A stretch of DNA of 64,000 nt, from the NCBI GenBank assembly GCA_964444925.1, contig CAYUIV010000002.1:24505-88504 (forward strand), written 5' to 3'. Under the pieces are notes generated by a model. The model ran no database searches and was not told the DNA's origin. It saw only the letters and a list, made by a program, of their open reading frames with translations. The stretch comes from CAYUIV01 sp964444925 (lineage in GTDB: Bacteria; Pseudomonadota; Gammaproteobacteria; Diplorickettsiales; Diplorickettsiaceae). A program made the translations under genes and the position numbers. Of this stretch, positions 45,311 through 55,591 are shown in pieces; positions within the stretch are counted from its first letter, which is position 1; each line of letters opens with the position of its first letter.

Positions 45311-46237
45311 AATTAGTCATTATATAATGCGTTTTTGGTAAAAGGTATTTATCGGAAGAGAAAAATAAAATTAACGCATAGTAGTTTACGATAAATTATT
45401 TTAAGAAATTTTAAATTTTCGGCCGTATAAAACAGAAGTCAAGCACACTGCATCGTTTACCACCGACTAGAAAAATGAATCATTTCACTGAATGAAATGT
45501 TTTATCAATACAGTGCGAGAGAGATAGTATCGTAATACGCAGGTAAAATGCTATTACTATAGATTCGGTCTCTCACAATACAATGATATTCAAAATGGTC
45601 GGAGCGAAATTTTTTTACTAATGTTTTACCTATTTTTAAAACCATTGTCGTATAACTATGCCAAACGATAGCATATTTTTAATCGTTCATAAGAATTTTA
45701 CCTTAGTTTTATAAATAGTAGATTTAAAAGAGGAGTGGTTTGCTATAGTTTAAAAAGAGATATCCAAGGAGCGCTTGTTTCAAAACAAAATAAGCGTCTC
45801 ATCGCTCAGACAGATTAAGCCGTTTCAGTAAAGTGCTGTAATATGCGCATCAAGACGGTAAAGTATGTAAATTTATCGAACGGCGGCTATCATCTTTAAT
45901 AAAAACAACTCAAGATAACTGACACGTAAAACACTGCTAATTCATTTTAAGAAAAAGCTTTATCGTTTGAGCTCATCTACCTCGCACAATCGGTAATATG
46001 CTTCAACAGATAATCTATTTTACCTTGTATTGTTAAAGAAGTGATCATGAATCACTTTATGCTGCTTACGCTAAAAAAAGAGGTATCTATATCTGTTTAA
46101 TAATCTTGAACAATCATAATTGAAGTTATGACTATTGTGCAAACTATAAAGAAAAAATTTTGTATACTTTTTGGTGTGGTATTGGTACACTGCTAGCAAT
46201 TTTTTCATGAATTTCGATAGAATTAGATATTAATACA
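45311..46237. other. Long gene-free stretch ahead of the ankyrin gene
   Basis: These 927 bp lie between the divergent malic enzyme and ankyrin genes. All frames are short and without good starts. A bulged hairpin at 45769-45800 has arms GAGCGCTTGTTT and AAAATAAGCGTCTC around CAAAAC. A 22-codon frame at 46128 (MTIVQTIKKK, ending VHC) resembles a signal peptide but is too short to claim. Confidence 0.5.
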
Positions 46238-47905
46238 ATGAATAATGATGTAGTAGGTAGTCATTGGTCACAGAGCGTTCAACGACTACTAGCTCAAGGA
46301 GTCGATATCAATGCTAAAGATTCTCTGGGTCGAACAGCATTACATATAGAAATCGAAGGAAATGCCGATGAGTCACTAGTGCAAGAACTATTAGATCAAG
46401 GAATTAGTATCAATACTAAAGACCACTGGGGTAAAACGGTATTGCACACAGCCATCGAACAAAACGCCGCTGAGTCATTAGTGCAACGACTACTAGCTCA
46501 AGGAGTCGATATCAATGCTAAGAACTATCAAGGTCAAACGGCATTGCACGCAGCCATCAAACACAATGCTGCTGAGCTATTAATTCAAAGACTATTAGAT
46601 CAAGGAATCAATATCAATGCACAAGATTGCTCAGGTCGAACAGTATTGCACACAGCCATCGAACAAAACGCCGCTGAGTCATTAGTGCAACGACTATTGG
46701 ATCAACAAGGCGGTGATATCATCAATGCAAAAGATCACTCAGGCCGAACGGTATTGCACACGGCCATCGAACAAAACGCCGCTGAGTCGTTAGTGCAACG
46801 ACTGTTATTAACTCAAAGAATCGATATCAATGCACAAGACGGCTCAGGTCGAACGGCATTGCACACAGCCATCGAACAAGACGTCCCTGAGTCGTTAGTG
46901 CAACGATTATTAGCTCAAAGAATTGATATCAATGTGCAAGATCGCTTAGGCCGAACGGTATTGCACACGGCCATCGAACAAAACGCCTCTGAGTCGTTAG
47001 TGCAACGACTGTTATTAACTCAAAGAATCGATATCAATGTGCAAGATCTCTTAGGTCGAACGGCATTGCACACAGCCATCGAACAAGACGTCCCTGAGTC
47101 ATTAGTACAACGGTTATTAGCTCAAAGAATCGCTATCAATGTGCAAGATCTCTTAGGTCGAACGGCATTGCACACAGCCATCGAACAAGACGTCCCTGAG
47201 TCATTAGTACAACGGTTATTAGCTCAAAGAATCGCTATCAATGCGCAAGATTGCTCAGGTCGAACGGCATTGCACACAGCCATCGAACAAGACGTCCCTG
47301 AGTCGTTAGTGCAACGACTATTGGATCAAGGAAGCGATATCGGTGCAAAAGATAATTTAGGTCGAACAACGGTATTGCACACAGTCATTGAACACAGCAC
47401 ATTTTCTACAGTAGCAAGGAAAAGTATACTGTTGCTTTTATCCAAAGGAAAAATAAGAGAAATTGATCAACAAGATCGTGAAGACAATACGCCCTTTTTA
47501 CAGTATCTACGCCTTTATCAAGATCAACGAATTGAAATTTCAGAAGAAATCTTAACTGTATTTTTAACGCTTCATCCTAATTTATATCTTGCTAATCATC
47601 AGGGAAAAACCGTCGCAAATTTAATTCTAGAGCATTCTCAATTATCTAGTGTATTGAAAGGCAAAATATTTGATCAAAATGCATCTTACCTTTTACCTTT
47701 AATATTTGAGCAATCTCATCGTTTTCCAGTAGAAATACAGGAAAATATTTTATTCTATGTGCTTTTACCTTACTTTTCAGCCTCTACTCTTCCTAAGACT
47801 AAGTCTCTTGCTATAACGCGTATGTCTTCAATAATAAAGCAATGTGTAAATAACTACACGACAAGAGAAGAAGCGACAGTACAACAACGATTACTCATAT
47901 CATGA
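46238..47905 (+). CDS. Ankyrin-repeat protein with PRANC/F-box-like C-terminal module
   Basis: The 555-aa protein has about eleven ankyrin repeats (residues about 28-400). Each is 34-36 residues long, one or more above the usual 33, with the core GRTALHTAIEQ and ESLVQRLL. Some repeats are nearly identical in DNA. After residue about 410 comes a non-ankyrin module shared with the ankyrin genes at 48.8 and 50.6 kb. It has NTPFLQYL, EEILTVFL, NLYLANHQGKTVA and then FPVEIQENILFYVLLPYFSASTLP, which resembles an F-box or poxviral PRANC end. No signal peptide is present. The start at 46238 lacks a Shine-Dalgarno. It is likely a host-interacting effector; the ubiquitin-ligase link is inference. Confidence 0.88.
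   Translation: MNNDVVGSHWSQSVQRLLAQGVDINAKDSLGRTALHIEIEGNADESLVQELLDQGISINTKDHWGKTVLHTAIEQNAAESLVQRLLAQGVDINAKNYQGQTALHAAIKHNAAELLIQRLLDQGININAQDCSGRTVLHTAIEQNAAESLVQRLLDQQGGDIINAKDHSGRTVLHTAIEQNAAESLVQRLLLTQRIDINAQDGSGRTALHTAIEQDVPESLVQRLLAQRIDINVQDRLGRTVLHTAIEQNASESLVQRLLLTQRIDINVQDLLGRTALHTAIEQDVPESLVQRLLAQRIAINVQDLLGRTALHTAIEQDVPESLVQRLLAQRIAINAQDCSGRTALHTAIEQDVPESLVQRLLDQGSDIGAKDNLGRTTVLHTVIEHSTFSTVARKSILLLLSKGKIREIDQQDREDNTPFLQYLRLYQDQRIEISEEILTVFLTLHPNLYLANHQGKTVANLILEHSQLSSVLKGKIFDQNASYLLPLIFEQSHRFPVEIQENILFYVLLPYFSASTLPKTKSLAITRMSSIIKQCVNNYTTREEATVQQRLLIS
46442..47362 (+). repeat. Tandem 102-bp ankyrin-coding repeats, nearly identical in DNA
   Basis: Consecutive units begin at 47057, 47159 and 47261, exactly 102 bp apart. 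The first two are identical for their first 85 bases. Earlier units (about 46442-46840) share long identical stretches with occasional codon insertions. This indicates recent tandem duplication or gene conversion. Confidence 0.85.
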
Positions 47906-48135
47906 ATGTTTGATAGAAAATATTTTCGAAACAATAAATGTACTGTACTTTTTAAACGGAAAAACTAATTTTCTTGAGCGTATAGGATCCCAATCCGGTG
48001 AATCAGAATAAAAAAGTTTCTACAGTAACTATTCTATACTTTTTTTAACAACTACTATTACTAGTAAGAATTAAATTGTACTACTTTATAAATAAAGTAA
48101 AGCTACTTTTTAAAAATATGGCTTGATTTTTATTA

Positions 48136-48348
48136 TCAATAGTATCCATTAAAAAAATATCCGCAAATGCACAGAGAAATCATTACTCGTGTTACTTTTG
48201 CAATTGTCTGATTGACATTATCTAAATAATACAATTTTTTATATCTTTGCCTACTTATTAGATGATCTTGAGCATCGATATTGACTCTTTTTTGATCTAA
48301 TAGTCGTTGCAATCGCTGTGACCAACTATTTAAATTATTACTATTCAT
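48136..48348 (-). pseudogene. Ankyrin-gene remnant
   Basis: The frame from 48348 (MNSNNLNSWSQRLQRLLDQ, then KRVNIDAQDHLISRQ) matches the N-terminus of the 46238 ankyrin protein (WSQSVQRLLAQGVDINAKDSLG). After about 35 residues it loses all ankyrin pattern and stops at 48136. It looks like the 5' end of a deleted copy on the opposite strand. Confidence 0.5.
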
Positions 48349-48387
48349 TACAATATTGGTATTTAATTTTCGTGAAACAATCGCCAA

Positions 48388-48769
48388 CAGCTCATCAACA
48401 CTATATTAACAAGTATATAAAGTTTTTATTTGAAATGATGCATATAAATATCAATCAATGTTGACTTTTGATTTATTATTATTTTTTAAAAAAAGTTTTT
48501 TTCTACTCATTGCACAATAGTCATCACTTTAATCACTTTTTTAAAAGTAAAGAGACATAAATAAACTCTTTCTTTTAAAAAGTTGTGCTACTTCTTCATT
48601 GGCAACGCAGTACGATTTGATTCCTACTGATAATAGCAGTTATTAAAAACGTATGGCGTGCTACTAAAAAAATTTTATTCTTAGTTATTAAATGGACATC
48701 ATCTACACTCAAGAGAATAAACTTTTCTCATTAAAAAACACGACACATCAATCATTTTAAAGATATTCT
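48388..48769. other. AT-rich gene-free stretch between ankyrin remnant and ankyrin gene
   Basis: These 382 bp are very AT-rich with many stops in every frame. I see no RNA gene or convincing signal. Confidence 0.5.
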
Positions 48770-49945
48770 TTATAATTCATTTATTGTGTTAATGAGGGTT
48801 TTGTTTTCTCTTAGACATTCATCAATCTTTGAAGACATATATGTAATGGCTTCAATATCGGTCTTAGGGAGTATCGACTTTGAGAAATACGGTAGCAGTA
48901 GATACAGTAAAATATTTTGACGTATTTCGGTCGGCAAATAAGTTTTTGCTTGTGTTAGGAAATTCGTTTTTTCAAGCATATTCAGTAAAAGATAAGGTGC
49001 ATTTTGATAAAGTACTTTTCCCTTGAGTGCATTGGATAGGTACGGGTGGCTGACAATGAGTTTTGCTGCAGTGGTTCCTTCGTGGTTAGGAAAATGTAAA
49101 TTAGGATCTCGTTCTAAAAAGGCGGTTAGCATTTCCTCTGTAATTTCGATCTCATGGCGTTGACAAAAGTCTAGATACTGTAGAAAGGGGGTATTCCCTT
49201 TGTAATCCGGTTTATTAATATTCCCCATCTTTTGGGCTAATAGTAGCTGAATGATTTCTTTAGAAATACCTTCTGTGATAGCGACCTGTAGCGCTGTTTG
49301 ACCTAAAAAATCTTGAGCATTGATGTTAGTTCCTGCCTTTAAAAGTAATCGCACTACTTTTTCCCTTTGTTTACATGTGTTTTTCTCTACAGCTCGGTGT
49401 AGCGCCGTTTTGCCTTGATCATCTTTGATATTAACATCAATCCCTTTTGCCTCCTCTAACAGAGCCCATACTATTACCTCAAAGCCTATTTTGACAGCTA
49501 GGTGCAATGCCGTTTGGCCAAAAGAATCTTGCGCATTAATATTGTTCTTTTCATGGCTTAACAGAAAATGGATTGCTCTCTGGGTACTATGTTTGACAGC
49601 CATATGTAGTAGCTGTATTCGGCCTTCATCATCTTGTGCGTCAAGATCTATTTTGTCTATCATTTCTGCTAACGCAAAAGGCAATAGTTCTGGAGGAGCA
49701 CCCTCAGCTGCCTCGATTAACATATTTAAGTCGGAATAATTGTTAAAGCTTATTCTTTTTAACTGCCATTTAATGTTTATTGTCAAGTTCTTTGCGTCTG
49801 TAGTGCTTATATTTGGGGTAAACTTCGAAAACAATTTTAAGAGAAATTCTTTGTTCTTTCTATAGTCATAAGCTTTAGCTTTCGCCATTCTATCGTCATA
49901 GTCGGAGTCATAGCCACTATAGCGATAGTTATTTTTATTTATCAT
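48770..49945 (-). CDS. Ankyrin-repeat protein with PRANC/F-box-like C-terminal module
   Basis: The 391-aa protein has an N-terminal charged part (YRYSGYDSDYDDRMAKAKAYDYRKNKEF), then four or five ankyrin repeats (about 95-240), for example GQTALHLAVKIGFEVIVWALLEE, GKTALHRAVEKN and GQTALQVAITEG. The C-terminal module shared with its neighbours begins at NTPFLQYL, and continues EEMLTAFL, NLHFPNHEGTTAA and LPTEIRQNILLYLLLPYFSKSILP. The ankyrin part is more diverged than in the 46.2-kb gene, so this copy is older. AAGGA lies about 13 bases before the start ATG. It is probably a host-directed effector. Confidence 0.85.
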   Translation of the reverse strand: MINKNNYRYSGYDSDYDDRMAKAKAYDYRKNKEFLLKLFSKFTPNISTTDAKNLTINIKWQLKRISFNNYSDLNMLIEAAEGAPPELLPFALAEMIDKIDLDAQDDEGRIQLLHMAVKHSTQRAIHFLLSHEKNNINAQDSFGQTALHLAVKIGFEVIVWALLEEAKGIDVNIKDDQGKTALHRAVEKNTCKQREKVVRLLLKAGTNINAQDFLGQTALQVAITEGISKEIIQLLLAQKMGNINKPDYKGNTPFLQYLDFCQRHEIEITEEMLTAFLERDPNLHFPNHEGTTAAKLIVSHPYLSNALKGKVLYQNAPYLLLNMLEKTNFLTQAKTYLPTEIRQNILLYLLLPYFSKSILPKTDIEAITYMSSKIDECLRENKTLINTINEL

Positions 49946-50648
49946 ACTAGTATTTCATCCTTAAGAAATTACTAATATTTTATACTAAGATAAAATTAAA
50001 AAATATAAAAGTTTTATTTGTCCTGTTTTTTGCTAGAATAGTTGTTTTACAGCAATTGCATAAATTGTTGATGCTGTTTTTGAATCATTGATACCTTCTT
50101 AAAGGGCTTTATCAAACTTTATATCTCTTTTTAAAATCGAATAAAGGAAGTAAACTTTTGCAGTGACAAAATAAGATTTAATATCAATATTCTAAAAATA
50201 AATGGGTACCACAGTATTCAAAGGACAGGTGAGAAAACTTAGCAACCACCTTTGTAAATGGAAATTAAAATTTGTATCTGCATCAGCCGCTAGAATTTAC
50301 TTCTGATCTATCCATTACCCTATTAAGTAAAGCATTTTATTTTATTCATTATACAAACATAAATTATTAACCATTATAATGAAATTTTTTAAAGTAAAAG
50401 AGGTGCACAGATAAGCTTTATGCTTCCTAAGAGCAGTGCTACTTTATTCATACCGCAATACATTTCTTGTTTTTATTGTAAAGCGTATTTGTTGAAAACG
50501 TTTCTGTCGTTACCTTTGTACACACAAAGTAGCAAGAAAAACTTTCGAATAAAAGATAAGATTCTCCTACTATTGATGTAAAAAAATCTGCTCACTCAAA
50601 GTCCTGAAACGGATGGATTATTTTAGGAAAACTTCTAACATATACTTA
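49946..50648. other. Gene-free stretch between two ankyrin loci
   Basis: These 703 bp show no frame of note, no tRNA and no clear hairpin. They are AT-rich and resemble decayed sequence. Confidence 0.5.
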
Positions 50649-52039
50649 TTATCTGAGTAAAGGCTGTGTTGCCTTTTCTTTTTCTAGGTTGTCGTTGAAA
50701 AGTTTCTCAATCGTTGAAGTCATATGCACGATGGCATGTACTTCAGCTTTAGGCAAAGTAGACGCCGAAAAGTAGGGGAGCAATGAATAAAATAAAATAC
50801 GTTGATGTATCTCGTTGGGAAGACCTATTTTTTCTAAAGGATTGGTTTTATCAAGGACAAAAAACAGAAGACCTAGTGCACTTTGGCGCAGGATTGTTTG
50901 TTTCAATCCCGTGGATAACTGAGGATGTTCTACGATTGAATTTGCGACGGTTTTTCCCTCGTGGTTGGCAAGATATAGATTAGAGTGGAGCGATAAAAAT
51001 ACCATAAGTATTTCTTCTGTTACTGGGATTTTCCGAGATTGACAGAAGTATAAATAGTGTAGTAAAAGCGTATTGCCTTTATGGTCTTGCTCATTAATCC
51101 CTCTCTTTTGTGACAGTAACTGTATATTTCTCCATGTTACCTCACGAGATTCTAAGATGTTAATATCTAATTTTTGGTCTAGTATCAGCAGCTTATTGGT
51201 TCTATTTTCTAAGATAACGGCAGTATCTAGCGCTATTTGTACAGTATAATCTTGAATGTCAATAGCGGCTCCCTGGTCTAACAGGCGCGCAATGATGTTT
51301 GGCGGTGCATTTTCCTGGATAGCGAGGTGTAACGCTGTTCGTCCCATATGATTTTGAGTGTTAACATTGGCTCTCTGATCTAACAGATGCGCAATAATTT
51401 CTGACGGTGCATGTTTCTCAATAGCAACGTGCAGCGCTGTCTGTGCAGCATAATCTTGAGCGTTGACATTGGCTCCGTGATTCAATAACTGTATAATGGT
51501 TTCTGGCGGTGCACTTTCCTGGATAGCGAGGTGCAACACTGTTTGTCAAGTCAGATTTTGAGTGTTAATATCTACTCCTGGTTGAGCCAATAACTGCGCA
51601 ATAGTTTGCGGGTTGTTTTGCTTAATAGCAATGTGCAACGCTGTTCCCATACCATAAGATTGGCAGTTAACATCAGCTCCTTTGTCCAATAGCTGCGCAA
51701 TGATTTCTGACGGTGCATGTTTCTCGATAGCAACGTGCAGCGCTGTTTGTTCAGCGTTATCCTTGAGGTTAACATCGGCTCCGTGATCTAATAACTGCGC
51801 AATGGTTTCTGGCGGTACGTTTTCTTTGATAGCAACGTGCAGCGCTGTTTGTTCAGCGTTATCCTTGAGGTTAATTAACATCGGCTCCGTGATCCAATAA
51901 CTGCGCAATGGTTTCTGGCGGTACGTTTTCTTTGATAGCAACGTGCAGCGCTGTTTGTCCAGCGTTATCCTTGAGGTTAATTAACATCGGCTTCTTTGTC
52001 CAGCAGCCGTGCAATTATTTCTTCGCTTGTTGTTTTCAT
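50649..52039 (-). pseudogene. Ankyrin-repeat gene inactivated by two TTAA insertions and a nonsense codon
   Basis: An ATG at 52037-52039 starts MKTTSEEIIARLLDKEADVN and meets a stop caused by an extra TTAA (TTAATTAA at 51977-51984). The next repeat carries the same insertion (51871-51878), while the third repeat has the normal single TTAAC. A TGA at 51546-51548 then replaces the glycine codon expected before QTVLHLAIQE. Removing eight bases restores 1383 bp, exactly 461 codons, for a 460-aa ankyrin protein. The C-terminus carries the shared module (EEILMVFL, LANHEGKTVA, GLPNEIHQRILFYSLLPYFSASTLP). Fragments of 131 and 296 residues remain open and might be translated. Confidence 0.85.
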
Positions 52040-53943
52040 TTTTAAATTAAAAAAATACTTATGAATTGTTTTACTATCTGGTACTTATAAAACAGTTAAA
52101 TAAATCCTATCAATATACTATTAAGAAATCCACAAAAACTTCGTCTATATTTTTTATAGGATTTAGAATAGTTAGATTTATTGCTTATCATTATTTTTTA
52201 ATAAAATATTTATTTAACACATAAGAAATAAACTGTCGACTATGGAAAGAATAATTTATATATTTCAAACATGAAGGTTGATTCAATCGTCTTTGAAAAT
52301 GTAAGAAACTTTCTAGAAAGATATGGTGTGGTATCGACCGCTTCTTTACCACACAGTCTTGTCGGTTATTCTTCTTATCTTACCCAAAGCCAATATTATC
52401 CTACAAGCTCTAAAGTAATAACGAAGTCATAAATACAGATAATATTTAATTTGATGAAGCATAAAGGAATACGTCCTGAGAACACAGGATTACAGTATGA
52501 AAAATCCAGATCACAAAAAAATTATCGATATATTACAAGTATCCGTGTAGTAAGATGATTGACCTGTTGTGATTGCAGGTTGTATTGAGATTAAAGGAAA
52601 TTAATATGAGATTAGACTAAAAAGTAGTGGTTGCTCTGATACATTGCAAAAAATAATCGTAGCGCTCAAAGAACTGAAACAAAGCTAAGTAATAGAAAAG
52701 TTTATTGAAAGCTTTGAAATAGGGAATTTAGAAACGTATGGAAAATTACTGGGTTTATGGCTAACAGATTTTTAAGTAGAAAAATATTGGGTTTTGTGAA
52801 ACCTTACCACCATCTTATAAGGATAAATCTCGAGTTTAAAACCTTTATTTCCATTTTTTACACTAGAGAAAGTGCGATATTGAAAGTATTGATTATCCAC
52901 TTCGATACGTTTATTCAAAAAATCATCATAAGCAATTGGACAGATTGAAAACTATTCTAAAGACTCGTTTGAAAAATCATCTAATTCACCAAGCTTTATG
53001 CGTATGCATACCTTAGCGTACTCTTCTTTCCTTTTATCTAAAAAAATTAATCTTTCAAATGAATTTAAAAGTGTATTGATTGCTAATCGGTTAGCTACAA
53101 ATAAAGAGATAGATACGTTGTCCTTTTTCATTACTAAATCGCTTACACAAGATTTCAAAAGATAGTCTTTTCAAATCAATTACCTTTGGATAATTATTCA
53201 TGAACTTACCAGTCACGATATCGGAAAATTAACAATAGAAAAACCTGAAGGGAACTATGACTTTAACATTAAAAAAAAAAGTCATGCAATTTATTAACAG
53301 ACTAAGCAATTACGTCATGATATCATTCAAAGGAAACACCGACTGGAAAGTTTCAGGAGTGATAGGCCTATTAAAGAGTGTTGTGAGCCAGAGAACGCTC
53401 CTTTAATTGATGAAACTAAACTATTCAAGGCTTTTGCATTTTCTGCAAATGAATTGACGCTACTCTTTTTATATCTATTTTTGCGCCGTTACATTACATG
53501 ATCTTAAAGGTGATATATCAAACGGTAAGATAGAGATAAGCGCATTCTCAAGCTCATTTTGCTATGTTAAACTGATTTCTACGCGGTAGAAAAAGTGTTT
53601 TTTAAACTATGTATGATCTTGTACAAAAAACCATCACGGTGCGTATCAATTGAAATTTTGTATTCAAGCATGATCAAAAAGTATTTGGTACTATGTTATG
53701 ACATCTGCATATATAAAATAACAGCGGATGTTCGCGTAGGTGTTCTTTACTTTGCAACTTTGTCTAAAGTTAGTGAAATACAACTGACATCACGAAAGAA
53801 CGTGTGCGAACAATCTATTTCACATATGATTTTTGTTCAAAGCAATACCTTCTTTAATGCAAAAACGACTCATTTGAAAAAAAAGCTAGGCCGATCGATT
53901 ATTGCACCCAATGCATTAACAGTTTGCTAAAAAGCATCTCTTT
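52040..53943. other. 1.9-kb stretch without intact genes, probably decayed DNA
   Basis: Several short open frames occur. One of 54 codons starts at 52271, one of 111 codons lies at 53595-53930, and one of about 65 codons at about 53300-53500 reads RKHRLESFRSDRPIKE. None has a good start signal or a recognisable product, and frames change every few hundred bases. This fits an accessory island in decay next to the ankyrin cluster. Confidence 0.55.
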
Positions 53944-55356
53944 TTATTTGACAGGTGGCAAGTCTGTTGCCCTTCCTTCAAATACTTCTGTTGCAAGCGC
54001 AATCGTTTCTGAAAGTGTTGGATGTGCAAAAATAGTACCCGAAATATCTTCAGCCGTTGAGCCCATCTCAATAGCATGTGTTGCCATTGCAATAAGTTCA
54101 TCAGCGTGAGCACCCACGATGCCTGCGCCAATAAGACGATGTGTTTTTTGATCAAACAGTAACTTCGTAATTCCTTCTCCTGCATTTTGTGTCAGTGCAC
54201 GTCCACTTGCTCTCCAAGGACCCACCGCTTTTTTATAGCTGATATTTTTTTCCTTAGCTTCTGTTTCTGTTAACCCTACCCAAGCAAGCTCAGGAGAGGT
54301 ATAGGCTACGGAAGGAATACAACGAGGTTCAAACGTGTAGGCTACATTTTTTGCAATAATTTCTGCAGCAACTTTTGCCTCTGCAAGGGCTTTGTGCGCT
54401 AGCATCGGTTGCCCAATGATATCACCAATAGCATAGATATGAGAAATATTAGTCTGCAATTGTTGATTGACAGACACAAAACCTTGTTCATTTACATAAA
54501 CCCCTGCTTTTTCAAGTCCTAAGCCTTTTCCATTAGGTGAGCGACCCACTGCACAGAGAATGCGATCGTAAACAGGTTGCGCATGCTGTGCGTTTTCTCC
54601 TTCAAACGTAGGATATAATCCTTCTTTTTTCGCTTGTACTGCCACAAGCTTTGTTTTTAACAAAAAGGTGACGTGCTGGCTCAAACGTTTTTGCAAAGGG
54701 GCTACAAGGTCTGCATCTGCACCTGGAATTAGTTGCTCTCCTAGCTCAACCACAGTCACTTTTGAACCTAATGCTTGATAAACAGTGGCCATTTCAAGAC
54801 CAATGATACCGCCACCTAAAATCATCAGTGTTTTTGGAATATCTGGTATATACACTGCTTTTGTAGAAGTCATAACGCGTGGGTCGTCTGGTAAAAAAGG
54901 TAACCGAATTGCAGAAGAGCCTGCTGCAATAATCGCGTTATCAAACGTCAGTGTCGTGGTGTCTGATACCGATTGGATTTCTAAAGTATGATCATCTATA
55001 AATCGACCTTCTCCTTGCACTACATCGATACCACGTTTTCTAGCCAATGCGCGTATGCCTTTGGCCAATGCTTGAACTTTGTTATTCTCATCATTTCGAA
55101 TTTTATCAAAATCAAATGTACCGATATGAAATGGCATACCTATACGCGTTGCTTGTTCAGCTTCTTCTTTTACTTTAGCGTAATGTAGTAAATATTTTGA
55201 AGGAATGCACCCTACATTCAAACAGGTACCACCTAGTGTGTCATATCTCTCAACTAAAATAACTTTCTTTCCTAAATCTGCAGCACGAAATGCGGCGGTG
55301 TAACCGGCTGGGCCACTTCCTAAAACAACAAGTTCAATATGTTTTTGCATAGCCAT
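53944..55356 (-). CDS. lpdA: Dihydrolipoyl dehydrogenase
   Basis: LpdA is the E3 component of the pyruvate and 2-oxoglutarate dehydrogenase complexes. The 470-aa flavoprotein has VVLGSGPAGYTAAFRAADLG, the redox disulfide GGTCLNVGCIPSK, the NAD motif GGGIIGLEMATVYQALGS, the second FAD motif HIYAIGDIIGQPMLAHKA and the active-site end HPTLSETIA. No aceE, aceF, sucA or sucB gene is adjacent, so it is probably shared between complexes encoded elsewhere. It is monocistronic here. Confidence 0.96.
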   Translation of the reverse strand: MAMQKHIELVVLGSGPAGYTAAFRAADLGKKVILVERYDTLGGTCLNVGCIPSKYLLHYAKVKEEAEQATRIGMPFHIGTFDFDKIRNDENNKVQALAKGIRALARKRGIDVVQGEGRFIDDHTLEIQSVSDTTTLTFDNAIIAAGSSAIRLPFLPDDPRVMTSTKAVYIPDIPKTLMILGGGIIGLEMATVYQALGSKVTVVELGEQLIPGADADLVAPLQKRLSQHVTFLLKTKLVAVQAKKEGLYPTFEGENAQHAQPVYDRILCAVGRSPNGKGLGLEKAGVYVNEQGFVSVNQQLQTNISHIYAIGDIIGQPMLAHKALAEAKVAAEIIAKNVAYTFEPRCIPSVAYTSPELAWVGLTETEAKEKNISYKKAVGPWRASGRALTQNAGEGITKLLFDQKTHRLIGAGIVGAHADELIAMATHAIEMGSTAEDISGTIFAHPTLSETIALATEVFEGRATDLPPVK

Positions 55357-55591
55357 TTCTCATGGAAAAGTGTGATGAATTTGACTACTATAATAGTCAT
55401 TCTTTTTGATCATTCAAGTTCAATTTTTTGTCCTATCTCATGTAGTTATTTCATAGATAATACCTCGTATTTACTGCAGAGTAGTGGTTTCTATTATCCT
55501 TTAATTTTCTATGTTAAAGTAACGCCTAATCGCGCTCTTTACAAAAATCACGTCTATCATTTTTTTTCTTATTCTTATTTAATACAAATTT

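Noticed and set aside
45769..45800. Hairpin in the gap before the ankyrin gene as a tRNA or terminator
   Set aside because: It lacks the other tRNA arms and has no T run; kept only as a note in the gap entry.
46128..46196. 22-codon signal-peptide-like frame upstream of the ankyrin gene
   Set aside because: Too short, without ribosome-binding site; likely chance.
46442..47362. Regular 102-bp repeats as a CRISPR array
   Set aside because: The repeats are in frame, translate to ankyrin units and have no unique spacers.
51871..51984. TTAATTAA sites as programmed frameshifts
   Set aside because: There is no slippery heptamer or pausing structure, and the first shift leads at once to a stop; mutation is the simpler reading.
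52271..52435. 54-codon frame (MKVDSIVFENV)
   Set aside because: No Shine-Dalgarno, no family and no neighbours to support it.
53595..53930. 111-codon open frame before lpdA
   Set aside because: No start signal, no recognisable domain, and it lies in a stretch where all frames are short; it may be chance or remnant.
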